Position numbers and translations under genes: made by a program
Shown: in pieces, positions 16,562 to 25,997 of the stretch
How positions within the stretch are numbered: position 1 is the stretch's first letter
Layout: the number at the start of each line of letters is the position of its first letter
Notes under the pieces: model-generated
What the model saw: only the letters and a program-made list of their open reading frames with translations
Databases searched by the model: none
Told to the model about the DNA's origin: nothing
Assembly (NCBI RefSeq): GCF_018131075.1
Contig: NZ_JAFCLS010000013.1
Span: forward strand, 124,001-188,000
Origin: Bradyrhizobium sp. JYMT SZCCT0428
GTDB taxonomy: Bacteria; Pseudomonadota; Alphaproteobacteria; Rhizobiales; Xanthobacteraceae
Direction: 5' to 3'
DNA length: 64,000 nucleotides

Positions 16562-17770
16562 ATCGAGCCACTTCAACACACCCCTGCCCGCCGCTGCCCC
16601 CGTTGCAAACGACGCCTGCAGCAGGTAGCCGCCGGTCGGCGCTTCCCAATCCAGCATTTCACCGGCCGCGAATACGCCGGGCAAACGGCGGATCATCAAG
16701 TCGGCGTCGAGTTCATCGAAGGCGATACCGCCCGCAGTCGAGATCGCGCGCGCAATTGGTGCTGTGCCGGAGAGCTCGATCGGCACGGCATTGATCAGCC
16801 GTGCAAGATCCGCCGGTGATAACGACGACAACGAGACGCCGGACGTCTTCGCCGCCTCCTGCAGCAATCCAATCGCGACCGGCGAGAGATGCGCGGCCTT
16901 GCGCAGGAAGTTCGACTGGGATTGTTTGCCCTTTGGCGCCGAGAGCCGCGCGGTCAATTCCTCGATCGCCAGATCGGGCCGCAGCGCGACGTGCAGCGTC
17001 GCCTGCCCTTCGGCGAGGATGGCCTCGCGCAAATCCGCCGACAGCGCATAGATCGCGCCACCTTCGATGCCCGTGCGGGTGATGATGGCCTCACCGCGAA
17101 CGCTGTGTGCGCCAAACGTCAACGCCACGCCTTTGAGCGGCTGACCCCCGAAACGATCGCGGAAAATGTCGGACCAGGCGACGGTAAAGCCGGAATTGGC
17201 GGGACGAAGCTTTGATGCCGTCACCCCCCTGGCGGCGAGCGTTTCCACCCACGTCCCATCAGAGCCAAGCCGCGGCCAACTGGCACCACCGAGCGCCAGC
17301 ACCGTCGCGCTGGCGTCAATCGCGCGTTGGCCGTCGGGCGTTTGAAACTGGGGGCGGCCGTCTTCGCTCCAACCGGTCCAGCGATGGCGTAGCGCGAGTT
17401 TCACACCCTGCGAATCCAGCCGCCGCAGCCATGCCCGCAGCAGCGGTGACGCCTTGAACGCCTTTGGGAAAACCCGGCCGCTGGAACCGACGAAGGTCGG
17501 CTGCCCCAGTGCCTCGCTCCAGTCGCGCAGCGCCTCTGGCGGAAAGGCTTCGATGGCCGCCTTCAGGTCCGGCATTGCTTCGGCGTATCGCGCCATGAAC
17601 GCGGGCAACGGTTCGCCGTGCGTCAGGTTGAGCCCGCCCCGCCCGGCCATCAGCAGCTTGCGGCCGGCGGACGGCATCGCGTCATAGACGGTGACGGCAG
17701 CGCCGCCTTGCGCGAGCATTTCGGCGGCCATCAGGCCGGCGGGACCGGCGCCGATGACGGCGACAGCCAT
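16541..17770 (-). CDS. BaiN/HI0933-like FAD-dependent oxidoreductase
   Basis: A 409-residue flavoprotein. The N-terminus AVAVIGAGPAGLMAAEMLAQGG is a classic GxGxxG dinucleotide fold; GRKLLMAGRGGLNLTHGEP and the C-terminal GVFAAGEMLDWEAPTGGYLLQASFATG are hallmarks of the HI0933/BaiN family and its alphaproteobacterial subgroup. The physiological reaction is unclear. It starts two bases after the SDR stop codon, so it ends the valine-type operon. The last seven residues (DRTMGGA) and stop lie inside a palindromic repeat copy. Confidence 0.85.
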   Translation of the reverse strand: MAVAVIGAGPAGLMAAEMLAQGGAAVTVYDAMPSAGRKLLMAGRGGLNLTHGEPLPAFMARYAEAMPDLKAAIEAFPPEALRDWSEALGQPTFVGSSGRVFPKAFKASPLLRAWLRRLDSQGVKLALRHRWTGWSEDGRPQFQTPDGQRAIDASATVLALGGASWPRLGSDGTWVETLAARGVTASKLRPANSGFTVAWSDIFRDRFGGQPLKGVALTFGAHSVRGEAIITRTGIEGGAIYALSADLREAILAEGQATLHVALRPDLAIEELTARLSAPKGKQSQSNFLRKAAHLSPVAIGLLQEAAKTSGVSLSSLSPADLARLINAVPIELSGTAPIARAISTAGGIAFDELDADLMIRRLPGVFAAGEMLDWEAPTGGYLLQASFATGAAAGRGVLKWLDRTMGGA

Positions 17771-17772
17771 CG

Positions 17773-18690
17773 TCAGAGCTTGATCCCCGCTCTCGCCGCG
17801 GCCTGAGCGACATATTTCTGCGTCTGTTCGAACGCGCCCTGCAGCGCCTTCGCCGTCGACATGTCGCCGATCGCGGCAAAGTTCGCCGCGATGGCGTCCG
17901 GCGTCCAGTCGGACTGGGCCAGATTGATGCCTTCGGTCTCGACGACATTGATCACCGCGAACGAGCCGGCACCGGCGCCCATGATGGTGCGGGTCGGCGC
18001 GTCCTCGCTAAGCAAAAATTCCACCGCCGGCGTGATCGCTTCGGGACGCATCAGCGCCAGCGCCTGCGGCGGCAGCAGTTCCTCGGTCATGCGGGTCGCC
18101 GCGGTCGGCGAGATGGTGTTGACGCGGATGTTGTTCTTGCGGCCCTCCTCGGCCAGCACGTTCATCAGGCCGATCATCCCGGCTTTGGCCGCGCCGTAAT
18201 TGGCCTGGCCGAAATTGCCGAACAGGCCGGATGAGGAAGTGGTGACGACGATGCGGCCGTAATTGCGCTCGCGCATGCCGGCCCACACCGCCTTGCAGCA
18301 GTAGAAGGTGCCGGTGAGATGGACATCCAGCACTTTTGCGAAATCAGCGACTTCCATTTTGGTGAACGACTTGTCGCGCAGGATGCCGGCATTGGCGCAC
18401 AGCAGATCGACGCTGCCCCACTCCTTGGTGGCGCGCTCGACCATTGCGGTGACCTGTTCGAAATTCGACACGTCAGCGCCGTCGGCCATCGCGGTGCCGC
18501 CGACTTTGCGGATTTCCTCAACCACAGTCTCGGCCGGGGTCAGCGAGCCACCGGTGCCGTCGCGCGCGCCGCCGAAATCATTGACCACCACCTTGGCGCC
18601 GCGGCTGGCCAGCCCCAGCGCATGCGCCCGTCCCAGACCATTGCCCGCGCCGGTGACGATAGCGACGCGTCCGTCAAACCTGATTGTCAT
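17773..18690 (-). CDS. SDR-family oxidoreductase, HSD17B4-like
   Basis: A 305-residue NAD(P)-dependent short-chain dehydrogenase. It has the cofactor motif TGAGNGLG (13-20), CANAG, and the catalytic residues Ser near 152-154, Tyr165 and Lys169. VVVNDFGGARDGTGGS resembles the dehydrogenase domain of peroxisomal multifunctional enzyme 2, which oxidises 3-hydroxyacyl-CoA. Together with the MaoC-like gene upstream it could supply the hydratase and dehydrogenase steps of acyl-CoA oxidation. It lies 126 bases after maoC, across a palindromic repeat. Confidence 0.85.
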   Translation of the reverse strand: MTIRFDGRVAIVTGAGNGLGRAHALGLASRGAKVVVNDFGGARDGTGGSLTPAETVVEEIRKVGGTAMADGADVSNFEQVTAMVERATKEWGSVDLLCANAGILRDKSFTKMEVADFAKVLDVHLTGTFYCCKAVWAGMRERNYGRIVVTTSSSGLFGNFGQANYGAAKAGMIGLMNVLAEEGRKNNIRVNTISPTAATRMTEELLPPQALALMRPEAITPAVEFLLSEDAPTRTIMGAGAGSFAVINVVETEGINLAQSDWTPDAIAANFAAIGDMSTAKALQGAFEQTQKYVAQAAARAGIKL

Positions 18691-18718
18691 GCGTAAGATT
18701 CCTGGATGTGGGTTTTCT

Positions 18719-18807
18719 CGTCATGCCCGGCCTTGTGCCGGGCATCCACGTCTTGTTCGGTGCTGCATAGCAAGACGTGGATGGCCGGGACAAGCCCGGC
18801 CATGACG
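18719..18807. repeat. Intergenic palindromic repeat, CGTCATGCCCGG type, copy 1
   Basis: Ends CGTCATGCCCGGCC and GGCCGGGACAAGCCCGGCCATGACG fold on each other, with an inner pair ATCCACGTCTTG / CAAGACGTGGAT. Located between the MaoC-like gene and the SDR gene. Confidence 0.85.
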
Positions 18808-18816
18808 ACGGAGGTA

Positions 18817-19296
18817 CTAAGCGAAATAGATCAAGCCGAGCCAGTTGGCGACCAAAGCGGGCTTTGGTTCGCCCTCGATCTCGACGGTGACATTGGTGCG
18901 CGACTGCAACTCCTTCGGCTTGCGCAACGTCGCCTCCAGCAGCGTAAAACGCCCGCGGACGCGGGAGCCCGCGCGCACCGGCGACATGAAGCGCAGCCGA
19001 TCGAACCCGTAGTTGACGCCCATCGTGGTGCCTTCGATGACCGGCATCACCTCATAGGACATGATCGACAGCAGCGACATCGTCAGAAAGCCGTGCGCCA
19101 CGGTGGTGCCGTAAGCGGTTTCCTTCTTGGCGCGCTCGGGATCGACGTGGATGAACTGGTGGTCCTCGATCACGTCGGCATAGAGGTTGATCCTGGCCTG
19201 ATCGACCAGGTGCCAGGACGAGACGCCGATCTCCTTGCCGACCATGGCCTGGTAGGCGTCAAACGAGACCGGTGGTTTCTTCCACACTTCATTCAT
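18817..19296 (-). CDS. MaoC-family enoyl-CoA hydratase
   Basis: A 159-residue single hotdog-domain (R)-specific enoyl-CoA hydratase. The motif YADVIEDHQFIHVDPERAKKETAYGTTVAHGFLTMSL contains the catalytic Asp and His of the MaoC hydratase signature. NYGFDRLRFMSPVRAGSRVRGRF is the second conserved block. It would hydrate 2-enoyl-CoA intermediates. It starts 3 bases after the acyl-CoA synthetase stop, so the two genes are cotranscribed. Confidence 0.9.
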   Translation of the reverse strand: MNEVWKKPPVSFDAYQAMVGKEIGVSSWHLVDQARINLYADVIEDHQFIHVDPERAKKETAYGTTVAHGFLTMSLLSIMSYEVMPVIEGTTMGVNYGFDRLRFMSPVRAGSRVRGRFTLLEATLRKPKELQSRTNVTVEIEGEPKPALVANWLGLIYFA

Positions 19297-19299
19297 TAC

Positions 19300-21033
19300 T
19301 CAGGTCTCCAATCCGGCGGTCCGCACCTTCTGCAGGTCCGGAAATTGTTCTTCGCGGAATTCCGTCCCGCGCAGCGCATCGGCGCGGTTGTCGTCATGCT
19401 CCAGCCGGCGCAATTGCACACGGCGGATCTTGCCTGAAATCGTCTTCGGCAATTCGGTCACCAGCTCAATGCGCCGGATGCGCTTGAACGGCGCAAGGCG
19501 GGTGTGCAGGTGGCTGAAGATCGAGAGTGCGGTCTCCGGCGAGCGCTCCACGCCCGCGACCAGCAGCACATAGGCTTTCGGGATTGCGAGCCGGATCGGA
19601 TCGGGACTGGGAACGACGGCGGCCTCCGCGACCGATTCATGCTCCAACAGCACGCTTTCCAGCTCGAACGGGCTGATGCGGTAGTCAGAGGATTTGAACA
19701 CATCGTCGGAGCGGCCGACGAAGGTCAGATACCCCTCGTCATCGGCGAACACCACGTCGCCGCTGCGATAGAGGTCGCCATCGGCGCCGCTCAGTTTGCC
19801 GTCTTCGCCCTGATAGCCCTGCATCAGGCCGGCCGGACGGTCCGCGCCGAGCACCAGCGTCACCTCGCCTTCCTTGGTGGCGTGCCCATCATTGTCGGTG
19901 ATCTGCACGCGGTAACCGGGCAACGGCCGGCCCATCGATCCGACTTTGACGGTCTGGCCCGGCGAATTGCCGGCGAGCGCCGTGGTTTCGGTCTGGCCAT
20001 AGCCGTCACGGATGGTCAGGCCCCAGGCGGTGCGGACCTGATCGATCACTTCGGGATTGAGCGGCTCTCCGGCGCCGCAGACCTCGCGCAACGAGACCTT
20101 GAAGTCCGCAAGCTTCTCCTGGATGAACAGCCGCCATACCGTCGGCGGCGCGCAGAGGGTCGTCACGCCGCAACGGCCGATGGTGGCGAGCAGCGCCTTG
20201 GCATCGAAGCGCGGCTGGTTGACCACGAACACGGTGGCCCCGGCATTCCAGGGCGCGAACAAGCAGCTCCAGGCATGCTTGGCCCAGCCCGGCGAGGAAA
20301 TGTTGAGATGCACATCGCCCGGCTGCAGCCCGAGCCAGAACATCGTCGATAACGCGCCGACGGGATAGCTGCGCTGGCTGTGCCGCACCAGCTTTGGTTT
20401 TGCTGTGGTGCCAGAGGTGAAATAGAGCAGCATCGGGTCGTCGGCGTTGGTCGGACCATCGGCGGCGAATGTTTCGGAAGCGCCGGCCGCCTGCTCGAAC
20501 GGCAACCAGCCTTCGTGCTTCGATGTCGCGCCGACCACGATGCGCACCAGGCTCTCGGCGCCAAGGCTCGCGAACTTCGCGACCTGATCCTGCGAGGCCA
20601 CCACCACCTTGGCCCGGCCGCGGTCGAGCCGGTCGCGCAATTCATCGGGGGTCAGAAGCGTGGTCGCGGGAATCACGACGACGCCGAGCTTCATCGCCGC
20701 CAGCATGGTCTCCCACAGCGGCACGACATTGCCGAGCAGCAGCAGCAAATGGTCGCCGCGCTTCAGGCCCTGCGCGCGCAGGAAATTGGCGACCTGGTTG
20801 GAGCGGCGCGACAGCGCGGCAAAGGAAAGCTTTGTCTCCTTGTCGCTGCCGGCATCGACGATCCACAGCGCCGCACGGTCCTTGCTGTCGGCATTGCGAG
20901 CCAGTTCGGCGTCGAACCAGTCCAGCGCCCAGTTGAACGGAACCGGGTCCGGCCAGCGGAACCCTTTTACCGCGGTGTCGTAGTCGGTGCGGTGCTTGAG
21001 CAGAAAGGCGCGCGCTTCCTGGAAACTCGTCAT
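19300..21033 (-). CDS. AMP-dependent acyl-CoA synthetase
   Basis: A 577-residue acyl-CoA ligase of the ANL superfamily, activating a carboxylic acid with ATP and CoA. It has the P-loop MLLYFTSGTTAKPKLVRHS, the A5 block DGYGQTETTAL, the hinge region LYRSGDVVFADDEGYLTFVGRSDDVFKSSDYRISPFELE and the C-terminal Lys in LPKTISGKIRRVQLR. The start at 21033 (MTSFQEA) follows GGAGAG. It lies 10 bases after mmsB in a branched-chain operon, so a short branched acid is a likely substrate. Confidence 0.9.
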   Translation of the reverse strand: MTSFQEARAFLLKHRTDYDTAVKGFRWPDPVPFNWALDWFDAELARNADSKDRAALWIVDAGSDKETKLSFAALSRRSNQVANFLRAQGLKRGDHLLLLLGNVVPLWETMLAAMKLGVVVIPATTLLTPDELRDRLDRGRAKVVVASQDQVAKFASLGAESLVRIVVGATSKHEGWLPFEQAAGASETFAADGPTNADDPMLLYFTSGTTAKPKLVRHSQRSYPVGALSTMFWLGLQPGDVHLNISSPGWAKHAWSCLFAPWNAGATVFVVNQPRFDAKALLATIGRCGVTTLCAPPTVWRLFIQEKLADFKVSLREVCGAGEPLNPEVIDQVRTAWGLTIRDGYGQTETTALAGNSPGQTVKVGSMGRPLPGYRVQITDNDGHATKEGEVTLVLGADRPAGLMQGYQGEDGKLSGADGDLYRSGDVVFADDEGYLTFVGRSDDVFKSSDYRISPFELESVLLEHESVAEAAVVPSPDPIRLAIPKAYVLLVAGVERSPETALSIFSHLHTRLAPFKRIRRIELVTELPKTISGKIRRVQLRRLEHDDNRADALRGTEFREEQFPDLQKVRTAGLET

Positions 21034-21043
21034 CGGCTCTCCG

Positions 21044-21931
21044 TTATTTCCCGGCGAGACTCCGAACGTGCTGGATAATCCCGGAAAAATCCACCCCGCC
21101 ATGGCCGGCGGCGTCGAACGCCTTGTAGATCTCCTGCGCGTGCTTGCCCAGAGGGGTCGCGGCGCCCGCGGCGTTGGCGGCGTCCTGCGCCAGCGTCAAA
21201 TCCTTCACCATCAGATTGGAGGCAAAACCAGGCTTGTAGCCATTATTCGCCGGCGAGGTCGGAACCGGGCCCGGCACCGGGCAATAGGTCGTCAGCGACC
21301 AGCATTGCCCCGACGAGGTCGAGGCGACGTCGAACAATGCCTGATGCGACAGGCCGAGCTTTTCGGCGAGCGCGAAGGCCTCGCCGACCGCGATCATGGA
21401 AATGCCCAAAATCATGTTGTTGCAGATCTTGGCCGCCTGCCCGGCGCCGGCGCCGCCGCAATGCACGATCTTCTTGCCCATGTTTTCCAGCACCGGCTTT
21501 GCGGCGGAAAACGCCTTGTCCTCGCCGCCGCACATGAAGGTCAGCGTCGCGCCCTTGGCGCCACCGGTGCCGCCGGAGACCGGCGCATCGACGGAAGCCA
21601 TGCCGTGCTTGGCCGCCAGTGCATGCGCTTGCTTTGCGCTCTCGACGTCGATGGTCGAGCAATCGATGATCAGCGCACCCTTGGCCATCGCCGGAACCAC
21701 GTCGGTCCAGACCGAGACCACGTGCTTGCCCGCGGGCAGCATGGTGATGACGGTATCCGCCCCCTTCACCGCGGCCGCGGCGCTTTCCGCGATCGTAGCG
21801 CCGTCGCTTTTGGCCTGGTTCTTGGACGCCTCGACCAGATCAAAGGCGATGACCTTGTGGCCGGCCTTGACCAGGTTGGCCGCCATCGGCCCGCCCATAT
21901 TGCCGAGGCCAATGAATGCGATAGTAGCCAT
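21044..21931 (-). CDS. mmsB: 3-hydroxyisobutyrate dehydrogenase
   Basis: Oxidises 3-hydroxyisobutyrate to methylmalonate semialdehyde with NAD, in valine breakdown. The 295-residue protein begins ATIAFIGLGNMGGPMAANLVKAGH, the signature of the beta-hydroxyacid dehydrogenase family, has DAPVSGGTGGAKGATLTFM (substrate loop) and GAGQAAKICNNMIL with the catalytic Lys. The neighbours mmsA, isobutyryl-CoA dehydrogenase and 3-hydroxyisobutyryl-CoA hydrolase support this over other family members. Confidence 0.93.
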   Translation of the reverse strand: MATIAFIGLGNMGGPMAANLVKAGHKVIAFDLVEASKNQAKSDGATIAESAAAAVKGADTVITMLPAGKHVVSVWTDVVPAMAKGALIIDCSTIDVESAKQAHALAAKHGMASVDAPVSGGTGGAKGATLTFMCGGEDKAFSAAKPVLENMGKKIVHCGGAGAGQAAKICNNMILGISMIAVGEAFALAEKLGLSHQALFDVASTSSGQCWSLTTYCPVPGPVPTSPANNGYKPGFASNLMVKDLTLAQDAANAAGAATPLGKHAQEIYKAFDAAGHGGVDFSGIIQHVRSLAGK

Positions 21932-21964
21932 CTCGAATCCTCCGCGTGAGCTGTTCTTGTTGTT

Positions 21965-23041
21965 TCAGTTGAACCTGAGTTCGTCGGCGCCGATCTCGGC
22001 GAAATAAGGCGCCTGCATCGCCGGTGTCACGTCCTCGATGCGCGGCGGCGACCATTTTGGGCTGCGGTCCTTGTCGATCACAGCGGCGCGCACGCCCTCG
22101 CGGAAATCGTCGCTGGCAAAGACTTCCAGCGCCGCGCGATATTCCCGCACCAGGCATTCTTCCAGCGAGGACGACGCCCGCGCCAGCCGAAGCAGTTTCA
22201 GCGTGACCACCATGCCGCGCGGCGATTTTTCGCCGAGCGTCTTCAGGGTTGAAAACGCCAATTCCGACCCGTCGCGCTGCAGCGCGGCGACGATATCTTC
22301 CATCCGGTCATGGGCGAACCAGCTGTCGATTTTTGCCTGCATCGCGGCAACGGGACCAGCGGTCTCGCCGGTTGCGAAGCCCTCGATCAGGGTTTTGATC
22401 TCGGCCGAGGTCGCGCCTGTGCGGACCTTGGTCAGCGCCTCGCGCAACGCAGGCAATTTGCCCGACGGCACCACTGCATCGGCAAAACGGGCATTGATCG
22501 CGTCGGGGCCGTTCATGGTCTGCCCGGTCAGTCCGAAATACGTACCGATCTCGCCCGGCGAATGCGAAAGCAGCCAGGTGCCACCGACATCAGGAAAGAA
22601 GCCAAGGCCGACTTCGGGCATCGCCAGTTTCGTCCGCTCCGTTACCACGCGATGGCTGCTGTGGGCGGACAGCCCGACGCCGCCGCCCATTACGATGCCG
22701 TCCATGAAGGCGACATAGGGTTTTGGGAATTTCTTGATGCGGGCGTTGAGGATGTATTCCTCGCGCCACAGGATCTTGCCGAGATCGCCGGCGACTTTTG
22801 AACTCTCCCAGAGTGCGCGGATATCGCCGCCGGCGCAGAGACCGCGTTCGCCCGCGCCTTCCAGCAGGATCACCGCGACGGCCGGATCGGCCTCGAACCG
22901 ATCGAGCGCCTTGTCGACGTCGCGAAACATCTCCAGCGTCACGGCATTGATCGCCTTCGGCCGGTTGAGCCGGATCACGCCGCAAGAGCCCTCGCGCCGG
23001 GCGATCAGGTCGCCCTCCGGCGCCTCGGTAACTGACGTCAT
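21965..23041 (-). CDS. 3-hydroxyisobutyryl-CoA hydrolase (crotonase family)
   Basis: A 358-residue crotonase-fold enzyme, longer than enoyl-CoA hydratases and of the size of HIBCH, which releases 3-hydroxyisobutyrate from its CoA ester in valine breakdown. It has RPKAINAVTLEM, LCAGGDIRALWESSK, MDGIVMGGGVGLSAHSSHRV and PEVGLGFFPDVGGTWLLS, with the acidic residues expected for the hydrolase, and a C-terminal extension ending DKDRSPKW. It overlaps the acyl-CoA dehydrogenase stop by four bases, implying translational coupling. Confidence 0.88.
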   Translation of the reverse strand: MTSVTEAPEGDLIARREGSCGVIRLNRPKAINAVTLEMFRDVDKALDRFEADPAVAVILLEGAGERGLCAGGDIRALWESSKVAGDLGKILWREEYILNARIKKFPKPYVAFMDGIVMGGGVGLSAHSSHRVVTERTKLAMPEVGLGFFPDVGGTWLLSHSPGEIGTYFGLTGQTMNGPDAINARFADAVVPSGKLPALREALTKVRTGATSAEIKTLIEGFATGETAGPVAAMQAKIDSWFAHDRMEDIVAALQRDGSELAFSTLKTLGEKSPRGMVVTLKLLRLARASSSLEECLVREYRAALEVFASDDFREGVRAAVIDKDRSPKWSPPRIEDVTPAMQAPYFAEIGADELRFN

Positions 23042-24183
23042 CGCGCGCCCTCGATCAGTTTTCGCGACACGATCAGCCGCATGATCTCGTTGGTCCCTTC
23101 CAGGATCTGATGCACGCGCAGGTCGCGCACGATCTTCTCGATGCCGTATTCGCTGAGATAGCCGTAGCCGCCGTGCAGTTGCAGCGCCTGGTTGGCAACT
23201 TCAAAGCCGACGTCGGTGCCAAAGCGCTTGGCCATCGCGCACAGCATGGTCGCGTCCGCATCCTTGCGGTCGAGTGCGGCGGCGGCGCGCCAAACAAAGG
23301 TCCGCGCCGCCTCCAGTTCGGTCGCCATGTCGGCCAAGCGGAACTGCAGCGCCTGGAATTCGTCGAGGCGCTTGCCGAAGGCTTTTCGCTCCTTCATGTA
23401 GCTTAGCGATTTGTTGAGCGCATTTTGCGCGCCGCCGAGCGAACAGGCGGCGATGTTGATGCGGCCGCCGTCGAGCCCGGCCATCGCGATCTTGAAGCCG
23501 ATGCCCTCGTCGCCGAGACGATTTTCAACGGGCACGCGGGCATTCTCGAAGATCACCGCGCGGGTCGGCTGCGCGTTCCAGCCCATCTTGCGCTCATTGG
23601 CGCCGAACGACAGGCCCGGCGTGTCGCCCTCGATCACCAGCGTCGAGATGCCACCGGGGCCATCGGCGCCGGTACGCACCATCACCACATAGAGATCGCC
23701 CTTGCCGGCGCCGGAGATGAATTGCTTCTGGCCGTTGAGTACGTAATGATCGCCGTCGCGCACCGCGCGGGTGCGCAACGCAGCCGCGTCTGATCCGGAG
23801 CCCGGTTCAGTCAGGCAATAGCTCGCCAAGAGCTCCATGGTGCAGAGCTTTGGCAACCACTTCTGGCGCTGGGTGTCGTTGCCATAGGCATCGATCATCC
23901 AGGACGCCATGTTGTGGATCGAGATGAACGCCGACACCGTCGGGCAGCCCTGCGCCAGCGCCTCAAAGATCAGCGCAGCGTCGAACCGCGTCAGCGCCGA
24001 GCCACCGACATCGTCGCGGATATAGACCCCGCCGATGCCGAGCGTCGCCGCCTCGCGCATCACGTCGACCGGAAAATGCTTTTCCTCGTCCCAGCGTATC
24101 GCATGCGGCGCGATTTTCTCCGCGGCGAATTCCCGCGCCATGTCGCGAACCGCAATCTGGTCCTCGTTGAGAGCGAAATGCAT
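23038..24183 (-). CDS. Isobutyryl-CoA dehydrogenase (acyl-CoA dehydrogenase family)
   Basis: A 381-residue FAD enzyme oxidising isobutyryl-CoA to methacrylyl-CoA. It starts MHFALNEDQIAVRDMAREFA and has YCLTEPGSGSDAAALRTRAV, FISGAGKGDLYVVMVRTG and at the C-terminus YGYLSEYGIEKIVRDLRVHQILEGTNEIMRLIVSR, with the canonical catalytic Glu in LEGTNE. The start at 24183 is selected because upstream residues are encoded by a palindromic repeat. Its place in the mms cluster suggests the branched-chain substrate. Confidence 0.9.
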   Translation of the reverse strand: MHFALNEDQIAVRDMAREFAAEKIAPHAIRWDEEKHFPVDVMREAATLGIGGVYIRDDVGGSALTRFDAALIFEALAQGCPTVSAFISIHNMASWMIDAYGNDTQRQKWLPKLCTMELLASYCLTEPGSGSDAAALRTRAVRDGDHYVLNGQKQFISGAGKGDLYVVMVRTGADGPGGISTLVIEGDTPGLSFGANERKMGWNAQPTRAVIFENARVPVENRLGDEGIGFKIAMAGLDGGRINIAACSLGGAQNALNKSLSYMKERKAFGKRLDEFQALQFRLADMATELEAARTFVWRAAAALDRKDADATMLCAMAKRFGTDVGFEVANQALQLHGGYGYLSEYGIEKIVRDLRVHQILEGTNEIMRLIVSRKLIEGAR

Positions 24184-24203
24184 CTCGGTCCTCAGAGTAT
24201 CGT

Positions 24204-24293
24204 CGTCATGGCCGGGCTCGTCCCGGCCATCCACGTCTTTCGACGTTGCAACATTTCAAGTCGTGGATGCCCGGGACAAGCCCGGGCATGACG
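24204..24293. repeat. Intergenic palindromic repeat, CGTCATGCCCGG type, copy 2
   Basis: Ends CGTCATGGCCGGGCTCGTCC and GGGACAAGCCCGGGCATGACG with inner ATCCACGTC; same family as 18719-18807 and 40774-40875. It separates mmsA from the acyl-CoA dehydrogenase gene. Confidence 0.85.
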
Positions 24294-24314
24294 AGTTAGG
24301 GAGCCGCGACGCGG

Positions 24315-25811
24315 CTAGTTCATCGTCGGGATCGAGAACTCCGCGCCTTCCTTCACACCCGACGGCCAGCGCGAGGTGACGGTCTTGGTCTTGGTGTAGA
24401 AGCGGATCGAATCCGGGCCGTGCTGGTTGAGATCGCCGAAGCCGGACTTCTTCCAGCCACCAAACGTGTAATAGGCGATCGGCACCGGGATCGGCACGTT
24501 GATGCCGACCATGCCGACTTCGACCTTGGCGGCGAAATCGCGCGCGGCGTCGCCGTCGCGGGTGAAGATCGCAACGCCATTGCCGTAGTCATGGTCCGAC
24601 GGCAGCGCCAGCGCTTCCTTGTAGTCGTGCGCGCGCACCACCGACAGCACCGGGCCAAAGATCTCTTCCTTGTAGATCCGCATGTCCTTGGTGACGTTGT
24701 CGAACAGCGAACCGCCGAGATAGAAGCCCTTCTCGTAGCCCTGCATCTTGAAGCCACGGCCGTCGACAGCGAGCGTCGCGCCTTCCTTGATGCCGATATC
24801 GATGTAGCTCTTCACCTTCTCGACCGCTTCGCGCGTCACCAGCGGGCCGTAATCGGCCGACGGATCGACCGAGGTGCCGATCTTGAGCGACTCGACGCGC
24901 GGGATCAGCTTTTCCATCAGGCGGTCGGCGGCGGTCTTGCCGACGGGCACCACGACCGAAATCGCCATGCAGCGCTCGCCCGCCGAGCCGTAGCCGGCGC
25001 CGATCAGGGCATCGACGGCCTGGTCCATGTCGGCGTCCGGCATCACGATGGCGTGGTTCTTGGCGCCGCCAAAACACTGGCAACGCTTGCCGGTCTGCGC
25101 GGCGCGCTCGTAGATGTACTGCGCAATCGGCGTCGAGCCGACAAAGCCGATCGCCTTGATATCGGGATCGTCGAGGATGGCGTCGACCGCTTCCTTGTCG
25201 CCGTTGACGACGTTGAGCACGCCGGGCGGCAGGCCGGCCTCGATCATCAGGGCGGCCAGCATCATCGGCACGCCGGGATCGCGCTCCGAGGGTTTCAGGA
25301 TGAACGCATTGCCGCAGGCGATCGCGGGCGCGAACTTCCACATCGGGATCATCGCCGGGAAATTGAACGGCGTGATGCCGGCGACGACGCCGAGCGGTTG
25401 GCGCATCGAGTAGATGTCGATGCCGGGGCCGGCGCCTTCGGTGTACTCGCCCTTCATGAGATGCGGAATGCCGCAAGCGAATTCGGCGACTTCGAGTCCG
25501 CGCTGGATATCGCCCTTGGCGTCGGGAACGGTTTTGCCATGCTCACGTGCAAGGCAATCAGCGAGTTTGTCGTAGTCACGCTGTACCAGTTCGACGAATT
25601 TCATCATCACGCGCGCGCGGCGCTGCGGGTTGGTCGCAGCCCATTCCGGCTGAGCTGCCTTGGCGTTCTCGACGGCGGCGCAAACCTCGGCCTTGGAGGC
25701 CAGCGCCACCTTGGCCTGGACGTCGCCGGTCATCGGCTCGAATACGTCGGCCGTCCGGCCCGAATTGCCCTTGACCTCTTTGCCGCCGATGAAATGTCCG
25801 ATTGAGCGCAT
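24315..25811 (-). CDS. mmsA: CoA-acylating methylmalonate-semialdehyde dehydrogenase
   Basis: Converts methylmalonate semialdehyde, NAD and CoA to propionyl-CoA, CO2 and NADH, the last dedicated step of valine breakdown. The 498-residue protein has ITPFNFPAMIPMW, KPSERDPGVPM, GFVGSTPIAQYIY and GAGYGSAGERCMAISVVVPVG with catalytic Cys281; the CMAI context is typical of MmsA. It is the first gene of the leftward cluster and faces the LysR gene across a 186-base divergent promoter region. Confidence 0.95.
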   Translation of the reverse strand: MRSIGHFIGGKEVKGNSGRTADVFEPMTGDVQAKVALASKAEVCAAVENAKAAQPEWAATNPQRRARVMMKFVELVQRDYDKLADCLAREHGKTVPDAKGDIQRGLEVAEFACGIPHLMKGEYTEGAGPGIDIYSMRQPLGVVAGITPFNFPAMIPMWKFAPAIACGNAFILKPSERDPGVPMMLAALMIEAGLPPGVLNVVNGDKEAVDAILDDPDIKAIGFVGSTPIAQYIYERAAQTGKRCQCFGGAKNHAIVMPDADMDQAVDALIGAGYGSAGERCMAISVVVPVGKTAADRLMEKLIPRVESLKIGTSVDPSADYGPLVTREAVEKVKSYIDIGIKEGATLAVDGRGFKMQGYEKGFYLGGSLFDNVTKDMRIYKEEIFGPVLSVVRAHDYKEALALPSDHDYGNGVAIFTRDGDAARDFAAKVEVGMVGINVPIPVPIAYYTFGGWKKSGFGDLNQHGPDSIRFYTKTKTVTSRWPSGVKEGAEFSIPTMN

Positions 25812-25873
25812 GAATCTTCTCCCTAGACCCGGCCGAGCCTCGGTTCAGAACCGAGGCTCTAATCCTTGATTTA

Positions 25874-25920
25874 ACGCGTTTTCTTCACGCGAACCGGTGT
25901 CCACTTCGCTTGAAAACGCT
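25874..25920 (-). repeat. Dispersed repeat, copy 2
   Basis: Read on the minus strand it starts AGCGTTTTCAAGCGAAGTGG and ends GAAGAAAACGCGT, nearly identical to 63408-63454. It lies in the mmsA-LysR divergent region. Confidence 0.85.
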
Positions 25921-25978
25921 TTGGTTCGCTTTGAAGTCTTTTTGACCCGCATTTCCTGGGATACAAGTCTGATAAATT

Positions 25979-25993
25979 GCACCATAGATGTGC
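25979..25993. promoter_or_regulatory. Possible LysR-type operator
   Basis: GCAC-N7-GTGC (25979-25982 and 25990-25993) sits between the divergent mmsA cluster and the LysR gene, five bases before the LysR ATG. Short dyads are typical of LysR sites, but this one is weak and partly chance-prone. Confidence 0.25.
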
Positions 25994-25997
25994 GGAA